A stretch of 63,323 bases of DNA from contig NZ_BDBP01000061.1 in assembly GCF_001613045.1 (NCBI RefSeq), positions 1-63,323 of the forward strand, in the 5' to 3' direction. The position numbers and the translations under genes are program-made. Source of the DNA: Nocardia lijiangensis NBRC 108240 (lineage in GTDB: Bacteria; Actinomycetota; Actinomycetes; Mycobacteriales; Mycobacteriaceae). This document shows positions 1 through 7,976 of the stretch, in pieces. Below the pieces are notes generated by a model that saw nothing but the letters and a program-made list of their open reading frames with translations, searched no databases and was not told the origin of the DNA. Positions within the stretch are counted from its first letter, which is position 1. Every line of letters begins with the position of its first letter.

Positions 1-447
1 CTGCAGGCCCTGGCCCGGCTGCACCTGCTTGCGGCCGCCGACCTGGTCTCCGACGAAGAACTGCTCGGGCGGCCGCGCGCGGACGCGGGCGTCGCCGAGC
101 GGCTCGACCTGCTGGCGCAGACCGTGATGACCACCAAGGCGCCCGCACCGGTCGTCGCTTCGGTGGTGCACGGCGAGCTGCTGGCGCTGCGACCGTTCGG
201 CACGGCCGACGGGGTCGTCGCGCGCGCGGCCTCGCGGTTGGTGTCGGTGGCAAGGGGGCTGGACCCGCACAGCCTCGGTGTGCCGGAAGTGTTCTGGCTG
301 CGGCGCAAGCAGGCCTATGCGGCGGCGGCCGCGGAGTTCGGGACCGGTCGGCCGGAGGCGGTCGGCGGGTGGGTGATTCTGTGCTGCGGCGCGCTGGAGG
401 ACGGCGCGCGGGAGGCGACGTCGATCGCCGACGCGGCATCGGGGTAG
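1..447 (+). CDS. Fic-like conserved protein (Rv3662c-like), 5' truncated
   Basis: The frame is open from the first base of the window, so the N-terminus lies outside; 148 residues and a TAG stop are visible. A stretch reading HGELLALRPF followed by ADGVVARA resembles a degraded Fic motif (HPFxxGNGRxxR), with the catalytic His replaced by Arg and GNG by ADG. It could be a catalytically dead Fic-fold protein. The position beside a HAD phosphatase and ssd matches the mycobacterial Rv3662c-Rv3661-Rv3660c order. The family placement is an inference from the motif and gene order; the function is unknown. Confidence 0.7.
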   Translation: MQALARLHLLAAADLVSDEELLGRPRADAGVAERLDLLAQTVMTTKAPAPVVASVVHGELLALRPFGTADGVVARAASRLVSVARGLDPHSLGVPEVFWLRRKQAYAAAAAEFGTGRPEAVGGWVILCCGALEDGAREATSIADAASG

Positions 448-1008
448 CGGCTCGGCGCGGTCGTGCCCGGTCGGCTCGGCGCGCTCGTGGTGTTTCGAAT
501 TTCCCCCGCACATCAAAGCGGGCGGCGTTGTCGTTGACGACCTCACCGCCCGCTAGCACGGACCACCGGGTTACCAAGCGTGCTGGTTTGGGTTGTGTTC
601 TGCGGCCTCGGCGACTATCCGGACTCCGCCGGTTCATCCCCGCAACCTGTGCGAGGCCTTCGCCGTCGACAATCCGAATCTCGCAGGCCCACAACGCTTT
701 TGCCCTTGTAGCGGCACGTGCTCCGCGTGGGTGCCTGGTGTCCGTGCTGGGAAGGGTGGGATGGGAGACTGAGCCTTCTCTTCCGGTTCCGCCTAGGCCT
801 TCCGTCCTTCCGTGCCTCCTTTCTACCACTGTGAGCGGGCTCACTCAAGGGAAGAGAAAACAATGAATAATCGGCGTGTTTGTCGGCGTTTCGTGCTTAA
901 ATGCCTGGTCGCCGATCGTCCAGGTGTCGGTCCCGCCAACCCTCCGGCAAGCTGTCCGCTGCCCCGTTGAACAGCGCGGCGAAGCGCAGCCGGGCCCGCA
1001 GTCAATGA
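448..1008. other. Intergenic region without a supported gene
   Basis: This 561-base stretch lies between the stops of two convergent genes. Small overlapping ORFs on both strands are arginine- and proline-rich and show no recognisable domain. The only structure noted is a short perfect hairpin (GTGAGC/GCTCAC) at 831-844, followed by a purine-rich run. No RNA gene or mobile element was seen. Confidence 0.5.
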
Positions 1009-1878
1009 TCAGCGGCGGCGGCGCAGCAGGCGATAACTGATCGCTCCGGCCAGCACCGCGCTGAGTCCGACCGCCGCCGTCGCGGCAAGGGTGGTCGACG
1101 AGGGCGACTGGAATCGCGCCCACAGGGAGACCGGGTTGGAGAAGGTGAGTACCGGCCAGCCGCGTGCGGTCGCCTCGCGACGGAGATTGCGATCCGGGTT
1201 CACGGCCGTCGGGTGGCCGACCGCGCCCAGCATCGGCAGGTCGGTCACCGAATCGGAATAGGCGTAGCAGCGTGAGAGGTCGTAACCCTCTGCGGCGGCG
1301 AGCTTTTCGATGGCCTCGACCTTGCCCTCGCCGTAGCAGTAGAACTCGACCTCGCCGGTGTATTTACCGTCCTCGACGACCATCCGGGTGGCCGCGGTGT
1401 GCGAGGCGCCGAGCACCTCCGCGATGGGGCCGACCATCTCCTCGCCGGACGCCGAGACGATCACCACGTCGTGGCCCCGAATCTTGTGGTCGGCAATGAG
1501 ATCGGCGGCCTCGGCGTAGATGAGCGGATCGACCAGCTCGTGAAGTGTCTCGGCGACAATGGATTTCACCTGCTCGACGTCCCAGCCCGCGCACATCTTC
1601 GTCAGATGCTCGCGCATGCGCTCCATCTGGTCGTGGTCCGCGCCCGACAGCAGGAAGAGGAAGTGCGCGTAGCTGCTCTCCAGCACGGCCCTGCGGTTGA
1701 GCAGGCCCTGGGCGAAGAACGGCTTGCTGAAGACGAAGGTGCTCGATTTCGCGATCACCGTTTTGTCCAGATCGAAGAACGCGGCGACGCGCCCGCGCCT
1801 GCTCGGGGCGCTGTCCGCTGTCGTCGCGGTGCCCGCCCGGTGGTCCGGATCCGTTGTCTGGTCGTCCTCGGCCGTCAC
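1009..1878 (-). CDS. HAD-superfamily IB phosphatase (SerB-like)
   Basis: The product is a predicted HAD-IB phosphohydrolase of about 289 residues. It has the nucleophile motif FFDLDKT near the N-terminus, VIVSAS as motif II, and a motif III/IV region with the acidic pair in YSDSVTDLPML. A C-terminal hydrophobic segment and an RRRR tail suggest membrane anchoring. The frame extends upstream to 2046, but that part is arginine-rich and non-conserved, so I chose the GTG at 1878, which gives about the length I recall for mycobacterial Rv3661. It is transcribed divergently from the 6C RNA and ssd. HAD-IB members act on phosphoserine or lipid phosphates; the substrate cannot be told from the sequence. 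Confidence 0.88.
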   Translation of the reverse strand: MTAEDDQTTDPDHRAGTATTADSAPSRRGRVAAFFDLDKTVIAKSSTFVFSKPFFAQGLLNRRAVLESSYAHFLFLLSGADHDQMERMREHLTKMCAGWDVEQVKSIVAETLHELVDPLIYAEAADLIADHKIRGHDVVIVSASGEEMVGPIAEVLGASHTAATRMVVEDGKYTGEVEFYCYGEGKVEAIEKLAAAEGYDLSRCYAYSDSVTDLPMLGAVGHPTAVNPDRNLRREATARGWPVLTFSNPVSLWARFQSPSSTTLAATAAVGLSAVLAGAISYRLLRRRR

Positions 1879-1998
1879 CCGTTCAGAATATGCACGCGAT
1901 GCAAATGCCGGTGGGCGGGCCGGGTCACCGGGGGAGGCCACAAGTTTGCCCGGGAGACGCCGGAGCCGCGGTGACGGCAAAGTTCTTCGATGACGGAC

Positions 1999-2029
1999 TT
2001 GCGTGCCTGCCGGGGATTGGGTGTAGTAT
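1999..2029 (+). promoter_or_regulatory. Putative promoter of the 6C RNA
   Basis: A TAGTAT -10-like hexamer sits at 2024-2029, about 7 bases before the inferred RNA start. A TTGCGT at 1999-2004 could be the -35 element, but the 19-base spacing is long. The assignment rests mainly on its position. Confidence 0.45.
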
Positions 2030-2035
2030 CGCTGG

Positions 2036-2132
2036 TACCTGGACATGGTCCAGGCGCGTTCAGCCCGACCCCCCGGGGCTGAACCCGACGGCCCCAGCCT
2101 CCTCCCCCCCCGGCTGGGGCCGTCCTCTATTT
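2036..2132 (+). ncRNA. 6C small RNA (B11-type)
   Basis: Two consecutive hairpins each carry a cytosine run in the loop, which is the defining trait of the actinobacterial 6C RNA. Hairpin 1 pairs CAGCCC (2061-2066) with the complementary arm ending at 2081 around a loop containing six C's. Hairpin 2 pairs 2087-2099 with 2112-2124 (13 perfect base pairs) around a loop ending in seven C's, then runs into CTCTATTT and so doubles as a terminator. The gene lies just upstream of ssd on the same strand, which matches the location I recall for the M. tuberculosis B11 RNA. 6C RNAs are reported to act through their C-rich loops on mRNAs containing G-tracts. The exact 5' end is inferred. Confidence 0.9.
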
Positions 2133-2166
2133 CGGGGCAGGATTCCCCTCTTCTTCGGTCCGATGG

Positions 2167-2193
2167 TTGTCCACAGCGGCGGAGTTATCCACA
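2167..2193 (+). promoter_or_regulatory. Two direct DnaA boxes upstream of ssd
   Basis: TTGTCCACA (2167-2175) and TTATCCACA (2185-2193) both match the actinobacterial DnaA-box consensus TT(G/A)TCCACA. They lie in the same orientation, 18 bases apart, between the 6C terminator and the ssd start. This is not oriC, because no dnaA or dnaN is nearby. It may link ssd transcription to DnaA. Confidence 0.6.
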
Positions 2194-2245
2194 TTCGGCA
2201 TCTCGGGTCTTCTGAAGAGCCGTCGCTTACACCACGCTGACCTGC

Positions 2246-3358
2246 ATGGATAACGATGCCCCGCAGGACGCCCCGACCTCGCCCGCGCTCGTGCTCATCC
2301 GGGATGTGCGGTTACGTGACGAGGTCCGCCGGGTGGCAGCGGCCGCGGAGCGCCCGCTCGATGAACGAGAGCCGCCGGCGAGCAAGCATGCCTGGTCCGG
2401 GGCGCCTTTGGTGATCCTCGACACAGTGGCGGCGAACGAGTGCGCGGCGGCCGGTTGTCCCCGCCGGGCAGGCGTCGTTCTGGTGACCGATGGGGAGCCC
2501 GCGCTGCCCGGCTGGCAGGCCGCGGCGGCGGTCGGAGCCGAGCGAGTCATCGCCCTGCCGGGGGCCGCCGTGGGACTTGTCGAGAAGTTTGCTGAGCATG
2601 GCCAACGGCGCGCGTCGGACGGTGTCGTCGTGGCCATCGCGGGCGCGAGCGGTGGCGCGGGAGCCTCGATTCTCGCGGCCGCGACCGCCCTGCGGGCCGC
2701 CGCCGAAGGGTTCCGGCGCGATACCGTGCTCGTCGACGGGGCGCCCTTCGGCGGCGGCCTCGACCTGCTGTTGGGTATCGAGAACGGCCCAGGGTTGCGC
2801 TGGCCGGACCTGGTCGTCGAGGACGGCAGGGTGGCGGCGACGGCGTTGCACAGCGCGCTCCCGAAAGCGTCGCCGGGATTGTCCGTGCTGTCCTGCGGCC
2901 GCGGCGGTGCCGGTAGATTGCCGAGCCGGATCGGGTCCGGTGCGGTGCACGCGGTGATCGAAGCAGGCCGTGCCGCAGGCGATCTCGTGATTTGCGACGT
3001 GTCCGGTGAGCGCGGCGCGCACGCGGAGCAGATGCTCGAATGCGCGGATCTGGTGGTGCTCGTCGTGCAGGCCACGTTGCGGGCGGTGGCCGCGGCGGAG
3101 TCCGTCGCGGCGTATATCGGCAGGCGAAATCCCAACCAGGGCTTGGTGGTACGCGGTCCGGCACCGGGCGGGCTGCGCGGGGCGGAGGTGGCCGAGGTGC
3201 TCGACCTTCCGCTGCTGGCGGCCGTGCGCGGCGAAGGGGGTCTGGCGGCTCGCCTGGAACGCGGCGGTCTGTCCGCCCCGCGGCGTGGACCGCTGAAGGA
3301 CGCGGCCGACGCCGTGCTCGCGGTGCTCGGCGCGCCTGCCGTACGGAGCGGACGATGA
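2246..3358 (+). CDS. ssd: Septum site-determining protein Ssd (MinD/CpaE-like)
   Basis: This 370-residue protein belongs to the MinD/ParA-like ATPases found at the head of tad loci. A deviant Walker A, GASGGAGAS, lies at about residues 133-141; the signature lysines of classical MinD proteins are absent, as reported for Ssd proteins. The first ~120 residues form a receiver-like pseudo-domain and a VICDVSGER Walker-B-type strand follows later. Mycobacterial Ssd is reported to affect septum placement. Within a tad operon the protein is also comparable to CpaE/TadZ, which positions the secretion machine. The stop overlaps the tadA start (ATGA). Confidence 0.88.
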   Translation: MDNDAPQDAPTSPALVLIRDVRLRDEVRRVAAAAERPLDEREPPASKHAWSGAPLVILDTVAANECAAAGCPRRAGVVLVTDGEPALPGWQAAAAVGAERVIALPGAAVGLVEKFAEHGQRRASDGVVVAIAGASGGAGASILAAATALRAAAEGFRRDTVLVDGAPFGGGLDLLLGIENGPGLRWPDLVVEDGRVAATALHSALPKASPGLSVLSCGRGGAGRLPSRIGSGAVHAVIEAGRAAGDLVICDVSGERGAHAEQMLECADLVVLVVQATLRAVAAAESVAAYIGRRNPNQGLVVRGPAPGGLRGAEVAEVLDLPLLAAVRGEGGLAARLERGGLSAPRRGPLKDAADAVLAVLGAPAVRSGR

Positions 3359-4542
3359 GCGCGCTCGTGACGCCCGAGCTGCTGGATCGCGTGCGGGAAC
3401 GGCTGGCGGGTCGACCGGGAGACCCGGACCCGGCGGCCGTGGCGGCGGCCATTCGTGCCGAAGCGGGCGGGGTTCTCGGGGATACCGACCTGCTGCGCGC
3501 GCTGCGGCTTTTGCAGACCGAGATGACCGGCGCGGGGGTACTGGAACCCCTGCTGCACGATCCGCGGGTCGCGGACGTCCTGGTGACGGCGCCCGACGCG
3601 GTGTGGACCGACCGGGGGCGCGGCTTGGAGAAGACCTCGGTCACGTTCCAGGACGAGGCTGCGGTGCGCAGGCTCGCCCAGCGGCTGGCGCTTTCGGCGG
3701 GCCGCAGGCTCGACGACGCGCAGCCGTGGGTGGACGGCAGGCTGTCCGGAACCGAAGCGGCGCTGGGTGATTCGTTCGGCGTTCGGCTGCACGCGGTGCT
3801 CGCGCCGATTGCGCACGGCGGTACGTGCCTGTCGCTGCGGGTGCTGCGACCCGCCACCCAGGGGCTCGCCGCGCTCGCGGCGGCGGGCTCGGTGCCGCCG
3901 GACGCGAAAACGCTGCTGGAGCAGGTCATCCGGGCGCGGCTCGCATTCCTGGTGGTCGGCGGTACCGGGGCGGGGAAGACCACCCTGTTGTCCGCGCTGC
4001 TCGCCGAAGTCGATGCCCGCGAGCGGATCGTGTGTGTCGAGGACGCGGCCGAGCTCGCGCCACCGCACCCGCACGTGGTGCGACTCGTGGCGCGGACGGC
4101 GAATGTCGAGGGCGTCGGAGCGGTGACGGTGCGGGACCTGGTGCGGCAGGCGCTGCGCATGCGACCGGACCGGATCGTGGTCGGCGAGGTCCGCGGCGCC
4201 GAAGTCGTCGATCTGCTGACCGCGCTCAACACCGGGCACGACGGTGGCGCGGGCACGGTCCACGCCAACTCCCCGCGGGAAGTCCCCGCCAGGCTGGAAG
4301 CTCTCGCCGCGCTCGGCGGCATGGACAGCCCGGCGCTGCACAGCCAGCTGGCCGCCGCGGTGCAGGTGGTGCTGCACGTGCACCGCAGGGCGGACGGTTC
4401 GCGCGGTCTGCGGGAGATCGGGGTGCTCGACCGTGACGAGCGCGGCAGGGTGCGCATCGTCTCGGCTTGGCGCGCCGATGCCGGGCCGCTTCCGGGTGCG
4501 GCTGGGCTGAAAGACCTGCTCGCGGAACGGATCGGGCGATGA
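3355..4542 (+). CDS. tadA: TadA/CpaF-family secretion ATPase
   Basis: A GspE/CpaF-type ATPase of 395 residues that powers Tad (tight adherence) pilus assembly at the cytoplasmic face. The Walker A GGTGAGKT is at residues 202-209, a Walker-B-like RIVVGEVRG at about 273-281, and the conserved GTVHANSP segment at about 300-307. The start at 3355 overlaps the ssd stop (ATGA) and excludes a longer arginine-rich upstream extension of the same frame. The stop overlaps the next start in the same manner, so ssd, tadA and tadB are probably translationally coupled. Confidence 0.93.
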   Translation: MSALVTPELLDRVRERLAGRPGDPDPAAVAAAIRAEAGGVLGDTDLLRALRLLQTEMTGAGVLEPLLHDPRVADVLVTAPDAVWTDRGRGLEKTSVTFQDEAAVRRLAQRLALSAGRRLDDAQPWVDGRLSGTEAALGDSFGVRLHAVLAPIAHGGTCLSLRVLRPATQGLAALAAAGSVPPDAKTLLEQVIRARLAFLVVGGTGAGKTTLLSALLAEVDARERIVCVEDAAELAPPHPHVVRLVARTANVEGVGAVTVRDLVRQALRMRPDRIVVGEVRGAEVVDLLTALNTGHDGGAGTVHANSPREVPARLEALAALGGMDSPALHSQLAAAVQVVLHVHRRADGSRGLREIGVLDRDERGRVRIVSAWRADAGPLPGAAGLKDLLAERIGR

Positions 4543-5327
4543 GCGCGGCAATGCTGTGCTTGGCCCTCGCGGTGCTTGCCGTGCCCACCGCGGGTCCACG
4601 CAGGCGATTTCTGGGTCTGTTCGCGCGGGATAGCATGCGAAAGCCGATCTACCGCACCGTTGTTCGCGTAACGATGTGCTCGGTCCTCGTATCCACGCTG
4701 CTGTTGGGCATCGGCGTCTTCCTCGCCGCGGCGGTCCTGGTGGGCACCTTGGGGCTGCGTCGGCGACGGGCTCGCGCCGAGCGCCGTCGCACCGAAGGCT
4801 GCGCCCACCTTCTCGACGCGCTGGAAGCGGTCATCGGCGAATTACGAGTCGGCGCGCACCCGAGTGCGGCCGCGGAGGTCGCCGCCAGGGAATCGCGCGG
4901 TGCGGCGGCCCGCGCCTTCGCCGTCAGCGCCGCGCGCAGCAAGCTGGGCGGTTCCGGCGCCGACGGGCTGCGCGACCCGCACGCCGTCATCGGCGCCGAG
5001 CTCTCCCGTATCGCCGATGCCTGGCGGATCGCGGAACACCACGGGCTGGCCCTCGCCGAACTCCTGACGGCCGCGCGTGCGGATCTGGTCGGCCGCATTC
5101 GTTTTCGTGCTCGCGCCACCGCCGCCCTCGCGGGCGCTCGCGCCACCGCCACGGTTCTGTCCACCCTCCCGTTCCTCGGCCTGACCTTGGGTCAGCTCAT
5201 GGGCGCCGACCCGCTCCGTGTCCTCTTCGCGTCGACGGCGGGCGGCCTGCTGCTCCCACTCGGCGTGGCCTTGGCCTGCACCGGCCTGCTGTGGAGCGAT
5301 GTGATCACACGAAAGGCGCTCGTGTGA
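4539..5327 (+). CDS. tadB: TadB-like type II/IV secretion membrane protein
   Basis: A 262-residue membrane protein of the GspF/TadB type, the inner-membrane platform on which the TadA ATPase acts. There is a hydrophobic N-terminus, a second hydrophobic segment near residues 45-70, a soluble helical middle part (leucine/alanine-rich, with HHGLALAELL) and two C-terminal membrane segments. The start ATG overlaps the tadA stop. It is shorter than classical TadB, as is usual for mycobacterial tad loci. Subfamily assignment rests on hydropathy pattern and position. Confidence 0.85.
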   Translation: MSAAMLCLALAVLAVPTAGPRRRFLGLFARDSMRKPIYRTVVRVTMCSVLVSTLLLGIGVFLAAAVLVGTLGLRRRRARAERRRTEGCAHLLDALEAVIGELRVGAHPSAAAEVAARESRGAAARAFAVSAARSKLGGSGADGLRDPHAVIGAELSRIADAWRIAEHHGLALAELLTAARADLVGRIRFRARATAALAGARATATVLSTLPFLGLTLGQLMGADPLRVLFASTAGGLLLPLGVALACTGLLWSDVITRKALV

Positions 5328-5644
5328 AAGGGCGGGAGCTCGTGTGCGTAGAGCAGTCGCCGGTCGTTCTGATCGACGGCATGGCGGAGCTGGGCGGGAG
5401 CCGGAAGCTGCATGCCGAGCTTCAGCGGATATTCGGTGGGCTGCGCAGGGCGATCGGTCATGTCGTCTCGGCGTTCATTGGCTCCGGCCCCGTCGGTGCG
5501 AGCGGCGATGGCCGCGACGAAGGCCGGGCGCGGCGACTTCTCATTTCGCACGGACGTCTCAGCGCGTGTTTCACGCCCTGGACTCGGGTCGGGACGCGAC
5601 GCCCGCCGGTTTCGCGGATTCAGCTGGGCGGAAGGAGATTCGGC
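5328..5644 (+). other. In-frame open spacer between tadB and tadC
   Basis: This 317-base gap has no stop codon in the tadC frame. A GTG at 5324 overlaps the tadB stop (GTGA) and would add 107 codons to the front of tadC. The encoded sequence is non-hydrophobic and arginine/glycine-rich, with no recognisable domain. A strong Shine-Dalgarno sequence just before 5645 argues that tadC starts there, but the coupling geometry at 5324 leaves an extended form possible. Confidence 0.5.
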
Positions 5645-6259
5645 ATGACGATCGAGACCTGCGTGGCGACTGCGGCCCTGGCCGGGGCCATCGCGCTGTG
5701 GCCGGGGCGCGTCGGCGTCAGTCGGCGGCTGCGGGTGCTGGGGCCCGTCGAGGACGACACGAAGGCGAAGCCGGAGAAGTCCATCGAGGGCGATCCGCTC
5801 GACATCGCGTCGGTATTCGACCTGCTCGCCGCATGCCTGCGCGCGGGCCTGCCGATGGCGGCCGCCGCGCGGGCGGTGGCCACCGGTGCACCGTGGGCGC
5901 TGGCAGCGGCATTGCGCACAGCCGCGGACCTGCTGGCGCTCGGCGCGGAGCCGGGCGCGGCCTGGGAACGCGCGGCGCGAGATGCGCAGGGGCGACCGGG
6001 AGCCGCCGAAATCGACTCGCTGGCGCGGATGGCCCGACGCTCGGCGCGATCCGGCGCCTCACTGGCGATCGCCGTCGGCGAACTCGCCGACCAGCACCGC
6101 GCCGCGATCGAGGATGCGGCGGCAGCCCGAGCGGAACGCGCCGGTGTGCTGATCGGCGGACCGCTGGGCCTGTGCTTCCTGCCCGCGTTCCTCTGCCTGG
6201 GCATCGTGCCCGTCGTGATCGGTCTGGCTGGGCGCGTCCTCGAAGGCGGTCTCCTGTGA
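5645..6259 (+). CDS. tadC: TadC-like type II secretion membrane protein
   Basis: A 204-residue GspF-domain membrane protein, the partner of TadB in the Tad platform. There is a short hydrophobic N-terminal segment, a helical domain with LLAACLRAGLPMAAAARAVA and repeated alanine-rich helices, and a long C-terminal membrane segment with GPLGLCFLPAFL. I chose the ATG at 5645 because GGAAGGAGA lies about 8 bases upstream and the length fits mycobacterial homologues. The reading frame stays open much further upstream. Confidence 0.85.
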   Translation: MTIETCVATAALAGAIALWPGRVGVSRRLRVLGPVEDDTKAKPEKSIEGDPLDIASVFDLLAACLRAGLPMAAAARAVATGAPWALAAALRTAADLLALGAEPGAAWERAARDAQGRPGAAEIDSLARMARRSARSGASLAIAVGELADQHRAAIEDAAAARAERAGVLIGGPLGLCFLPAFLCLGIVPVVIGLAGRVLEGGLL

Positions 6260-6346
6260 ACGGGGACCGCGTCGCGAGCCGCGCTCGACGGCAGCACACT
6301 TGCCCGCGCGGATCGGCCGCGCGGGCCGAAGGGAAAGGAGAAGCCG

Positions 6347-6910
6347 GTGCGAATCGAGGAACCGACGGACCGTGTGCGTCGACGAGCCACCACCCCGCCG
6401 ACCGCCGAACGATTGGCAAGCATCCATACGGCGGTACGGGATTCGACGGCCGAAGCGGTTCGCGCGCTGCGTGGTTCCAAGCCGGCGACGGCGCGCCACC
6501 GAAGCTCGATCCCACGGGTCGCCCGACTGGTCGGCATCCGAGTAGCCCGAATCCGCGCAAGGTCGCGCACGAAGGCGGCCCGGCGCGGAGTGGCGGTAGC
6601 GGGCCCGGAGTTGAGCGGTCGTGGCCCGGAGGTGGGCTTGGTCATGTCGGCGAGAACCGAAGCGGGCAAGGCGGATTCGTGGTTTCGGTACCGCGCGCTG
6701 GATGGCCGGGTGCGGGCGGCTGTCGCACGGCTCCAGGTACGGGCGGTGCGGGCGAGCGTCGCCGAGGACGGTATGAGTACGGCGGAGTATGCGATCGGAA
6801 CGATCGCGGCGGCGGCGTTCGGCGCGGTGTTGTACGGGGTGGTGACCGGGGATTCGATCGTCGATGCGTTGACGAAGATCATCGATCGCGCACTGAACAC
6901 CACGGTGTAG
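6347..6910 (+). CDS. DUF4244 Flp-pilin-like protein with long basic N-terminus
   Basis: The last ~55 residues carry the DUF4244/Flp-type signature GMSTAEYAIGTIAAAAFGAV, with the Glu (+5-type) residue of the prepilin cleavage region followed by a hydrophobic helix. This is the putative major pilin of the Tad locus (Rv3656c-like). Mycobacterial homologues are only about 70 residues. Here a GTG at 6347 with an excellent AAAGGAG six bases upstream gives 187 residues, with a long arginine-rich leader. An alternative ATG at 6644 with GGAGGT upstream gives 88 residues. The start is therefore uncertain, and the long leader may not be translated. Confidence 0.75.
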   Translation: MRIEEPTDRVRRRATTPPTAERLASIHTAVRDSTAEAVRALRGSKPATARHRSSIPRVARLVGIRVARIRARSRTKAARRGVAVAGPELSGRGPEVGLVMSARTEAGKADSWFRYRALDGRVRAAVARLQVRAVRASVAEDGMSTAEYAIGTIAAAAFGAVLYGVVTGDSIVDALTKIIDRALNTTV

Positions 6911-6969
6911 CGGCGGCAGGCCGACGAGCCCGCACCGGTTCGATCGCGGACGATCGCGGGGCCGTAACG

Positions 6970-7275
6970 GTGGAGGCGGCGATCGCGCTCGGTGCCCTCG
7001 TCGTCGCGGTAATGGTCTGCCTGGGAGCACTGCTCGCGGCGTCGACGCAGGTCCGCTGCGTCGACGCTGCCCGTGAGGCAGCACGACTCGCAGCGCGCGG
7101 CGACCGAGCCAATGCCGTCTCCACGGCCCGCCGCGTCGCCCCACCGAAGGCCACCATCTCGCTCCGCACGGAAGGAGAGCACGTCGTGGCGGTCGTCTCG
7201 GCGCGAACACCCCTGTTGCCACTCGAGCTGCGCGCCGAGGCAGTGGCGGCCTTGGAGCCGGAGGTAGCACCGTGA
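6970..7275 (+). CDS. TadE-like pseudopilin, start codon uncertain
   Basis: The reading frame encodes DDRGAVTVEAAIALGALVV followed by a membrane helix and a small C-terminal domain, typical of TadE-like minor pilins. The conserved RGAVTVEAA lies at the extreme N-terminus of such proteins. Upstream of the GTG at 6970 (within TVEAA), however, this frame has no ATG, GTG or TTG for about 95 codons. The GTG at 6970 would remove the conserved first residues. A non-standard start, a frameshift or a sequence error are all possible. The stop overlaps a following GTG (GTGA at 7272). Confidence 0.65.
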   Translation: MEAAIALGALVVAVMVCLGALLAASTQVRCVDAAREAARLAARGDRANAVSTARRVAPPKATISLRTEGEHVVAVVSARTPLLPLELRAEAVAALEPEVAP

Positions 7276-7400
7276 ACGGGACAGCCGACCGCACCCGCTC
7301 CACACGGAACAGAACCAAGCGACTGCGGTCGCTTCGCGTAGCAACAAGCGCGCCGGCGAGCTCACGGCAGTCGGCCTGCGCGCGTCGACCGCCACCGGGC

Positions 7401-7976
7401 GTGATGGTGCACCGTCCACCATCGGCGTCGGTGGTTCGTCAGTCGTGGTGCGGAGGTGGCGGAGTCGGCGACTGCCACCGGACGTGTTGGTGCGCCCGGC
7501 GTCGGCGTCGGAGGATCGCGAGTTGTGGCGCGGAGGCAGAGGAGTCGGCCGCCGTCGCCGGACGTGCCGGTGCGCCGTCCACCATCGGCATCGGCGGTTC
7601 GCGAGTTGCGGCGCGGAGGTCCCGGTGACGGCCGACCGTCACCGGGCGTATTGGTGCACCGTCCTCCATCGGGGTCGGCGCTTTGTGGGTCGTGGCGCGG
7701 AGATGGCGGAGTCAGTCGACCGCTACCGGATGCGCTGGTGCGTCCGGCGTCGGCGTCGGCGGTTCGTGAGTTGTGGTGCGGCGGCAGCGCGGTCGGTCGA
7801 CCGTCATCGGGCGTGATGGTGCGCCGTCCACCATCGGCATTGGAGCATCGTGAGTCGAGGTGCGGAGGTCGGGGAGTCGGCCAACTGCCACCCCACGCGC
7901 TGGTGCGCTCGCCATCGGCATTGGAGGTTCGCGAGTTGTGGTGCGGAGGTATCGGGGGCTGTCGACCGCGCAGTCG
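7401..7976 (+). repeat. Seven-copy 81-84 bp tandem repeat in the tadG-like gene
   Basis: Units begin at 7401, 7484, 7564, 7648, 7732, 7813 and 7897, with lengths 83, 80, 84, 84, 81, 84 and about 80. Each begins with a G(T/C)GxTGGTGC-like motif. The 81-type lacks one codon relative to the 84-type. In the frame that reads into the tadG domain each unit encodes about 28 residues containing PPSASAVRELWCGG-like sequence and ending in GRPxPG/D. Units 1 and 2 each lack one base just after GGAGTCGGC relative to the consensus. The tail of a further unit precedes 7401. Confidence 0.9.

Noticed and set aside
845..1123. Small minus-strand gene at 845-1123
   Set aside because: Overlaps the end of the HAD phosphatase gene in another frame and contains no recognisable feature.
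2167..2193. Replication origin
   Set aside because: Only two DnaA boxes, no AT-rich unwinding region and no dnaA/dnaN or rpmH nearby.
5192..5551. Small minus-strand gene overlapping tadB and the spacer
   Set aside because: Overlaps a conserved membrane protein gene for over 100 bases and shows no domain.
7401..7976. CRISPR-like array
   Set aside because: Units are contiguous with no unique spacers, the period is a multiple of codon length and it encodes a protein repeat.
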